Position numbers and translations under genes: made by a program. Below the pieces are notes generated by a model that saw only the letters and a list, made by a program, of their open reading frames with translations, was not told the origin of the DNA and ran no database searches. From Akkermansia sp. N21116 (GTDB lineage Bacteria; Verrucomicrobiota; Verrucomicrobiia; Verrucomicrobiales; Akkermansiaceae), in the NCBI RefSeq assembly GCF_029854705.2, contig NZ_CP139035.1, forward strand, positions 620,001-684,000: a stretch of DNA of 64,000 nt, given 5' to 3'. Numbering within the stretch: position 1 is the first letter of the stretch; every line of letters starts with the position of its first letter. This document shows positions 58,086 to 64,000 of this stretch, piece after piece.

Positions 58086-61040
58086 TTAGTTTTGCTGTGC
58101 CGGGACGATGGTCAATTTGGTGGAGGTAGCGGGCATGCCCTGGGCTGTTCCCGTTACGGTGACGTTGCCGGAGGCGTGTCTCTTGCCACGGATGATGACT
58201 TGCGCCATGCCGTTGTATGCATTGATTTTATTTCCTTGGAAAGGAGTGAAATCCGTTGCGTCTCCGTTGCAGACTCCGACGATTTCCGCCGGGCCTTCCA
58301 CCGTGAAATTCAGAGGAGTCTGGGCTGTCGGGACAAAACGGCCCTGGGCATCCTTCATCGTGATGGTGAGGTAGGAAAGATCCTGTCCGTCACCGGCGAT
58401 TTCCGTTTGGTCGGCCTCTACGGTGAAGTTTGTTGCCGGACCGGAAGTTTGCACGATGTCCGTGGCCCATGGCTTGCCGTCTTTGGTAACGACAACTTTG
58501 AGTTCTCCCGGTTCATATTTGACGTCGTGCCAGACGAGACGGTAGGCATTGTCGTCAGCGGTTCCTTTGGTACGGACTCCCTGGCTTTTGCCGTTGAGGA
58601 AGAGTTCTGCCGAGTCTCCGCTGGTGTACACATGGACGGGAGTCACCTTTCCGACGCGGTCCGGCCAATTCCAGTGGGGCAGGATGTGAGCCATTTTGAG
58701 TTCCGGGCGCCAGCGTGCCTGGTAGAGGTAAAAGCGGTCTTTTTTGAAACCGCAGAGATCTACAATGCCGAAATAGGAACTGCGGGACGGGGCGTATTTA
58801 CCCAATTTCTCGAACATGGCCATGGCCTTTTGCTTTTCCTTTTCATCGGAAAAGTTCAGGGCGTTGGTGGCGTCGTGGTTGTAAGGTGTCGGTTCGCCGA
58901 GGTAGTCGAACCCGGTCCAGACAAATTCGCCGGCGATGCGCTTGTTGGCGTCCAGGGCGCGGAATTCGACATCCGGCTTGTAAGCCCAGCCCGGTGCATA
59001 GAGGTCGTAGGAACTGACCTGGAAATTGAAGAACCCTCCGTTTTGCTTCCAACTGACAGGGAAGAAATATTCTCCGCGGGAACTGATACAGGAGGAAGTC
59101 TCACTGCCGAATGCGGGCTGGTCGGGCTTCTTTTGTTTGAATTCCGGATATTGCCCGGCACGATAGTTGCCGCCGAAGACATCTACGGTGTCGGCAAATC
59201 CGTTTCTGATGCCCTCGCCTCCGCTGCATCCGATACCGACCAGGCGGGATGGATCTTCGCGGTGGAACAATTCGGTAAGTCGCTTGGAAATGTAATGCTT
59301 GGCGGGATTCCACTGTTCGTGGACTTCATTGCCGCCGCTCCAGAGGATAACACTGGGGTGATTGCGGTCCCGGCGGACAAAATTGACGAGATCCCGTTCG
59401 TGCCAATCGTTGAAGTAGAGGTGGTAGTCGTTTTCGTTCTTGGCACTTTCCCACATGTCGAACAACTCGTCCATGACAAGCATGCCCAGTCGGTCGCAGG
59501 CGTCGAGCAGTTCGGGGGCAGGGGGATTGTGCGTGGTGCGGATGGCGTTGGTGCCCATTTCCTTGAGGATTTCCACCTGGCGTTCGTAGCCGCGCTTGTG
59601 GACTGCACCGCCGAGAGGCCCGAGGTCGTGGTGCTGGCAGACTCCGTTGATGGGGATTCTCTTCCCGTTGAGATGGAACCCGTCGTCCACAGTCCATTCG
59701 ATCGTACGGATGCCGAGATTGGTTTGGGCGGAATCGACCGGTTTGCCGTCGAGCATGACCGTTGTTTCGACCGTATAGAGGTGGGGATTGTCGAGATCCC
59801 AGAGAATCGGTGATTTGACGTTCAGCGTATTTTGGACGATTTCCTTTTGTCCCGGTGCGATTTCCTTCCCCGTTGATTCAGCAGTGGAGACGACCTTGTC
59901 TCCGTCCAGAATCTTCTGAATAACAGTTGGAATGGCTGCCTTGCCACTGTTGTTGGCGACTGTCGTATCGACCAGGACGGTAGCCTGGTCCTTTGTAATT
60001 TCAGGAGTGCGGACGTAAACTCCCCAGTGATCTAGGTGGACGGGATTGGCTTCCGTCAGGCGCACATGGCGGTAAATCCCGGCTCCCGGGTACCAGCGGG
60101 AGGAATTGGGGGGATTGTCCAGACGGACGGCGATCGTGTTCGTTTGACCGAAGCGGAGGAAGGGAGTGATATCCACGCGGAAAGAGGCGTAGCCATATTT
60201 CCACTCTCCGGCCAATTGCCCGTTGACGAAAATCTGAGGACAGGTCATGGCTCCGTCAAAGTCCAGGTAGAAACGGTTTCCCTGCGCATCGGCGGGAACA
60301 TCCAGAGTCTTGCGGTACCAGCCGATGCCGACCCAGGGGAGTTTACCTGTATTATTGGGCAATTCCATGCGGAACGGACCTTCGACACCCCAGTCGTGCG
60401 GGAGATCCAGCGTCCGCCACTTTTCATCGTTGTAGCCCGGTTCGGAGGGAGGAGACATGCGTGACTCGGCGGATGGCCGGGGAACCAGTTCCTTGTCCAT
60501 GGCGTCGAAGAAGTTCAGTTCCCGGATGCTGGCCCACATGGACGGAGTATGATCAGTGACGGTGATGCGGTAGAACCGGGCGTTTTCCCTGCGGATATCG
60601 CAGGTGGTACGGTCGGAAGAAACTTTGTTTTTGGTTTCGTCGTAAAGAGTTTTCCAGTTGGTTCCGTCGGAGGATCCTTCCAACTTGAATTGGTGTATTC
60701 CCTCTTTTTCCCATAAGATGGAAACTTTGGCGACGGGAGTCGGTTGTCCCATGTCCACGGAGAGCGTTTGTCCCGCACCGCTACGGGTGGCGCACCAGCG
60801 GGTGCCGGGATTCCCGTCCAGTGCCATGGCCGCGGTATTGTCGTTCTGGCTGGTAGAGGCCCAGACTGTTCTCGACGGAGCTCCGGGTTCCAGCTTCATG
60901 GTGCCGTCCGGCATCGTTCCGAAACGAGCGAATTTCCACCCTTCATCCATGGATGAAACCTTGGAGGTTTGCAAAGGCGCAGCTATGGTTATACCGGCGC
61001 TTACAATGAAAAGGATTGATGAAAGAGAATGCGGCTGCAT
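58086..61040 (-). CDS. Exported GH2 beta-galactosidase with an F5/8C domain inserted in its N-terminal domain
   Basis: 984 residues from ATG 61040, which gives a signal peptide (SSILFIVSAGITIAAP); the frame is open to 61145. The GH2 jelly-roll starts MDEGWKFARFGTMPDG and is interrupted at about residues 54-182 by an F5/8C-like domain (MALDGNPGTRWCATRSGAGQ, RFYRITVTDHTPSMWASIRE), then resumes with GYNDEKWRTLDLPHDWGVEG. Acid/base Glu in WSGGNEVHEQW (about 571) and nucleophile in FGSETSSC (about 647). C-terminal domains include the DUF4982 type and an invasin-like Ig. Co-transcribed with GH35 downstream, so the two probably work on the same galactosides. Confidence 0.93.
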   Translation of the reverse strand: MQPHSLSSILFIVSAGITIAAPLQTSKVSSMDEGWKFARFGTMPDGTMKLEPGAPSRTVWASTSQNDNTAAMALDGNPGTRWCATRSGAGQTLSVDMGQPTPVAKVSILWEKEGIHQFKLEGSSDGTNWKTLYDETKNKVSSDRTTCDIRRENARFYRITVTDHTPSMWASIRELNFFDAMDKELVPRPSAESRMSPPSEPGYNDEKWRTLDLPHDWGVEGPFRMELPNNTGKLPWVGIGWYRKTLDVPADAQGNRFYLDFDGAMTCPQIFVNGQLAGEWKYGYASFRVDITPFLRFGQTNTIAVRLDNPPNSSRWYPGAGIYRHVRLTEANPVHLDHWGVYVRTPEITKDQATVLVDTTVANNSGKAAIPTVIQKILDGDKVVSTAESTGKEIAPGQKEIVQNTLNVKSPILWDLDNPHLYTVETTVMLDGKPVDSAQTNLGIRTIEWTVDDGFHLNGKRIPINGVCQHHDLGPLGGAVHKRGYERQVEILKEMGTNAIRTTHNPPAPELLDACDRLGMLVMDELFDMWESAKNENDYHLYFNDWHERDLVNFVRRDRNHPSVILWSGGNEVHEQWNPAKHYISKRLTELFHREDPSRLVGIGCSGGEGIRNGFADTVDVFGGNYRAGQYPEFKQKKPDQPAFGSETSSCISSRGEYFFPVSWKQNGGFFNFQVSSYDLYAPGWAYKPDVEFRALDANKRIAGEFVWTGFDYLGEPTPYNHDATNALNFSDEKEKQKAMAMFEKLGKYAPSRSSYFGIVDLCGFKKDRFYLYQARWRPELKMAHILPHWNWPDRVGKVTPVHVYTSGDSAELFLNGKSQGVRTKGTADDNAYRLVWHDVKYEPGELKVVVTKDGKPWATDIVQTSGPATNFTVEADQTEIAGDGQDLSYLTITMKDAQGRFVPTAQTPLNFTVEGPAEIVGVCNGDATDFTPFQGNKINAYNGMAQVIIRGKRHASGNVTVTGTAQGMPATSTKLTIVPAQQN

Positions 61041-61165
61041 GTTCCTATATACGTGGAAAAACAGGAAAAATTTCCGCGATGAACAACTTTTCCACGGATT
61101 GGAATGTATTCTTTGCAAGGTGTCACGAGATCTCTTCAGTGTCAAATTATAATAATTGTAATATA

Positions 61166-61192
61166 TTCACATTATTGTTTTTGTGGTATAAT
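61166..61192 (+). promoter_or_regulatory. Candidate sigma70-type promoter in the GH2/phosphoesterase intergenic region
   Basis: TTCACA (61166-61171) and an extended -10 element TGGTATAAT (TATAAT at 61187-61192) with a 15-bp spacer. The 61041-61425 region is AT-rich and has no gene. If used, the phosphoesterase mRNA would have a leader of about 225 nt. The short spacer makes this tentative. Confidence 0.35.
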
Positions 61193-61425
61193 GTCCTGGG
61201 TGAATTTTTGGATATTAATAGTATTTTAAAGATGGCGCGGATTTCTGTAAAAATCAATAGTATTCTAAATATTTCCATCATGGGATCTTATGAGATGGCA
61301 GTTTCCGCTATGCTTTGATGTTTGGCGAAGATATTCATATTTCCTGCGAGGCGTTTCCTGATAGGAGGATTGCGAACATTAGAAATTGCATTTGAATTTG
61401 TCATGGATAAAATGAATAACGTTCC

Positions 61426-63909
61426 ATGAAAAAGCCCCCTTTTTTTGCTCTTTTTGTTGTTGCTTTGATTGTGCCTTCCGCATGGGCCGATTATTCCGGT
61501 ATTGTTTTTGCAGACAGGAATGCCAATGGCATTCATGATCCGGGAGAAGTTCCTGTAGCCGGCGTTGTTGTGTCGGATGGCCTTCACGCCGTCAAAACGG
61601 ACAAGAACGGCCGGTATGTGCTGCCGGGGCATGAAGGGGAACGGTTCCTTTTCATGACTGTTCCGGACGGTTGCAAGGCGTATCCTTTTTACCGGAAAAT
61701 CGAAGATGGGAAGGAACAGTATGATTTCGCCCTTCTCCCGAACAAAAAGGGAACGCCGGGCAAGGAACACAGTTTCCTGCACATTACGGATACGGAAATT
61801 TTCAATACCGGGGAGCATGAGGACTGGGTGAACGGTCTCCGGGAATATGCGGAGAAGACCGGGGCTTCCTTCGTGATCCATACGGGCGACATCTGTTATG
61901 AAAAAGGGCTGAAGGAGCATATTAATTTGATGAATACGGGCAATTTCCCCTGTCCCGTGTATTACTGTATCGGCAACCACGATCTGGTGGCGGGCAAGTA
62001 TGGGGAAGAGGTGTTCGAGAACGTGTACGGTCCGACATTCTATTCCTTTGATTCCGGAAGTACGCATTACATTGTCACCCCGATGCTTGGGGGCGACCGC
62101 AAACCCGGTTATACCAAAGAGGATGTGTACCGCTGGATGAAGAATGATCTGGCTCTGGTTCCGAAGGGTAAGCCTGTAATCGTTTTTAACCACGATATTC
62201 TTACGACGGGCGATCAATTCAAATATGGCATCGGCAAGGGTGAGGAGATTGACCTGAATGCCCACAATCTAAAGGCTTGGATCTATGGGCACTGGCATAT
62301 CAACCATATGCGATTCCAGGGAGAAGTTTTTACCATGTGTACGGGGACGGTGGACAAGGGAGGAATCGACCATTCGACAGCTGCTTTCCGCGATATTCAC
62401 GTTGATGTCGAAGGCTATCCGTCATCGAATTTGCGATATGCCTATCTGGATAGAGCCGTGCATGTCGCATCCGTGCAGAATGGAAAATCACCGTTGTCGA
62501 AGAATGGTTCCCTGACGGTACTGGTCAATGCCTATCATGCCGGTTCTCCGACGAAAGGGGTGACTTGTTCTCTGACGGTGGACGGGAAGAAGCTGCCGGA
62601 GGTTGCTTTGTCGCGCCGGACGGATTGGAACTGGTCTGCCGAGGTGCCGATGCCTGCCGGGGCTGCCGGTAAAAAGGTTCAACTTCGAACCCGGGTTGAT
62701 TTCGGGCATGGTCTTACAGTTGATGCGGAAGAGAATTTCATCTGTACTCCTTTTGCCGCCAATCCGGTCCGGACAGGGAAACCCTGGAATAATCTGCTGG
62801 GAAATCCGGAACACTCCGGTACTGTGCCGGGGGCTCCTCTGCCCCCCTATGAGCTGGCATGGGTTTCCAATATAGGAGCCAATGTTTACATGGCTTCTCC
62901 TGTTGTCCGGGAAGACAAGGTTTATGTGGCGGCAATGGATGAGGACTTGAAGGGAAGAAGCGGAATTTATGCTTTGGATGCCCGGACAGGGGAACTTTTG
63001 TGGCGTTACCCGACCCGCAATTCGGTCAAGAATACCATTGTTTTGGATGGCGATACCGTGCTTGCCCAGGATTCTGACGGTTATCTCTATGCCATTCATG
63101 GAAAAACCGGGATGCTCCGCTGGGAAAAGAAGCTGAACGTCAAGGATGTCCCAGGATTAATCGAGGGACTTGTTGCAGACAAGGGGATCGTGTATGCGGG
63201 CAGCGGGAGAGGACTGACAGCCTGTTCCGTCAAGGATGGAAAGGAGTTGTGGAAAAATTCCGGTTGGGATCAGCGCGAGGGGACGACGACGACTATGTCC
63301 CTTGGCAATGGGGTGTTGATTTCGGGTTCGCAGTGGCAGGCCTTGTTTGGCAACGATGCCGCGACGGGGAAATTGCTCTGGAAAATCGACCGTGACGGGT
63401 TGCGTAATCGTGGGGCTTCCGCCGCCATTCATGGAGATAAAGCCTATATAACCTCGCAGGACGGTTTGTTTGTATTGGAGACGGCGACGGGCAATGTGCT
63501 GAATCATGTGAAGCTGCCCGTTTCCGTCGATGTGACTTCGACTCCCTTGGTGACGGATCAGGAAATTATCTTCGGTTCGGCCAGAGACGGTTTGATTGCG
63601 CTGGATCGCGAAACTCTTACCGAAAAGTGGCGACATGCTCCCGGTGATGCCCTGGTGTATACGGCTCCTTACACGCGCAAGGTTTCAGCAACGATTGAGA
63701 CGAGCCCTGTCCTGGCAGGAGATGCTACTGTTCTGGCGACGGCCTCCGACGGTTCCCTGACGGCGTTGGACCGCAAGAGCGGCAACGTTCTGTGGAAGGC
63801 GATGACGGGAGCCCCCTTCCTGAGTTCTCCCGCCATTTCCGGCAATGCCGTCTTTGTGGCCGACTTCTCGGGTAATGTGTATGCCTTGACTCCGGTCGCC
63901 GGGAAATAG
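61426..63909 (+). CDS. Exported metallophosphoesterase fused to a PQQ-like beta-propeller
   Basis: 827 residues. After the signal peptide (FFALFVVALIVPSAWA) comes a short SdrD/CNA-B-like domain (VFADRNANGIHDPGEVPVAG), then a calcineurin-like phosphoesterase with its metal motifs HITDTE, GDICYE, GNHDLV, FNHDIL and GHWHINH (about residues 115-290), a linker domain, and from about 460 a PQQ/YVTN-type propeller with repeats such as GIYALDARTGELLWRYPT and SLTALDRKSGNVLWKAM. Exported phosphoesterase-propeller fusions of this kind lack a defined substrate as far as I know. Divergent from the GH2/GH35 transcript. Confidence 0.9.
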   Translation: MKKPPFFALFVVALIVPSAWADYSGIVFADRNANGIHDPGEVPVAGVVVSDGLHAVKTDKNGRYVLPGHEGERFLFMTVPDGCKAYPFYRKIEDGKEQYDFALLPNKKGTPGKEHSFLHITDTEIFNTGEHEDWVNGLREYAEKTGASFVIHTGDICYEKGLKEHINLMNTGNFPCPVYYCIGNHDLVAGKYGEEVFENVYGPTFYSFDSGSTHYIVTPMLGGDRKPGYTKEDVYRWMKNDLALVPKGKPVIVFNHDILTTGDQFKYGIGKGEEIDLNAHNLKAWIYGHWHINHMRFQGEVFTMCTGTVDKGGIDHSTAAFRDIHVDVEGYPSSNLRYAYLDRAVHVASVQNGKSPLSKNGSLTVLVNAYHAGSPTKGVTCSLTVDGKKLPEVALSRRTDWNWSAEVPMPAGAAGKKVQLRTRVDFGHGLTVDAEENFICTPFAANPVRTGKPWNNLLGNPEHSGTVPGAPLPPYELAWVSNIGANVYMASPVVREDKVYVAAMDEDLKGRSGIYALDARTGELLWRYPTRNSVKNTIVLDGDTVLAQDSDGYLYAIHGKTGMLRWEKKLNVKDVPGLIEGLVADKGIVYAGSGRGLTACSVKDGKELWKNSGWDQREGTTTTMSLGNGVLISGSQWQALFGNDAATGKLLWKIDRDGLRNRGASAAIHGDKAYITSQDGLFVLETATGNVLNHVKLPVSVDVTSTPLVTDQEIIFGSARDGLIALDRETLTEKWRHAPGDALVYTAPYTRKVSATIETSPVLAGDATVLATASDGSLTALDRKSGNVLWKAMTGAPFLSSPAISGNAVFVADFSGNVYALTPVAGK

Positions 63910-63933
63910 AGGGAGATACGGAGACTGGTCGGA

Positions 63934-64000
63934 TCAGGATTGCTCTTTGTTCGGAGACGATGCTCCCAATCCCGTCCACTTGGCTATCATGTGGAAGAAA
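63934..64000 (-). CDS. Possible 3' end of a gene entering from the right edge
   Basis: On the minus strand the last 21 codons before a TGA (63934-63936) read FFHMIAKWTGLGASSPNKEQ and Ser. The composition looks like a real protein end (a membrane helix exit followed by a polar tail), but the piece is too short to identify and other frames are open here. Confidence 0.3.
   Translation of the reverse strand, partial: FFHMIAKWTGLGASSPNKEQS

Noticed and set aside
57990-59813. Long plus-strand open frame (607 codons) opposite the GH2 gene
   Set aside because: Antisense shadow; the GH2 frame has all catalytic motifs and a signal peptide.

Overview
The window looks like chromosome of a host-associated Verrucomicrobiota bacterium, most likely Akkermansia or a close relative. 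This is inferred from gene content: many exported glycan-degrading enzymes (four GH2, plus GH20, GH35, GH51, a sulfatase and an SGNH esterase), CBM32-type domains, an anaerobic pyruvate:ferredoxin oxidoreductase and weak Shine-Dalgarno signals. No database search was possible. I saw no rRNA or tRNA gene and no CRISPR array.

Layout. 1-12.8 kb is housekeeping: a partial sugar O-acetyltransferase, an exported esterase, a PiT phosphate permease with a PhoU-like tail, an atypical adenosylhomocysteinase-like protein, nifJ, lysS, a PP2C phosphatase, a small unknown protein and a glycosyltransferase-like protein. 12.8-34.1 kb is an Rhs polymorphic-toxin island. It starts with one very large rhs gene (Ser-rich repeat, Pro/Glu-rich linker, YD-repeat core, AT-rich C-terminal domain). 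A decayed IS1595-type transposase gene and a graveyard of partial rhs cores, toxin tails and immunity-gene heads follow, mixed with duplicated small membrane-anchored genes of unknown function. 34.1-44.2 kb is a glycan-degradation block (GH20, LacZ-type GH2 with CBM32, SGNH esterase, GH2, sulfatase). 44.2-49.5 kb holds a threonine-aldolase-like enzyme and the SAM-cycle genes ahcY and metK, with a divergent ArsR-methyltransferase fusion regulator and a GNAT acetyltransferase. 49.5-64 kb is a second glycan block (GH51, GH2, GH35, GH2 with an inserted CBM32-like domain, and a metallophosphoesterase-PQQ fusion), with a GyrI-like protein and a small exported protein in between.

The most interesting region is the Rhs island. 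Its two intact C-terminal domains are unlike each other overall, but each carries a strand-His-Gly element followed 40-60 residues later by a strand-x-Cys element, the layout of clan CD (caspase-like) cysteine peptidases. The second also has a LysM-like segment. A small lipoprotein-like gene overlaps the second toxin ORF by ATGA and is the natural immunity candidate; broken relatives of it recur at three other places, each just behind a relic of the same toxin tail. A 1.9 kb stretch of the rhs core is repeated as an orphan cassette carrying 13-nt and 11-nt deletions, which together restore the frame. Two unknown minus-strand genes sit as a pair beside two of the rhs fragments. All of this points to repeated capture and decay of toxin/immunity cassettes at one locus.

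The glycan genes appear to form small modules for stripping sulfated, galactose- and HexNAc-rich host glycans (mucin-like), with GH51 suggesting some arabinoside use. Exported enzymes have visible N-terminal signal peptides. The SAM-cycle genes probably form one operon controlled by the adjacent ArsR-methyltransferase protein.
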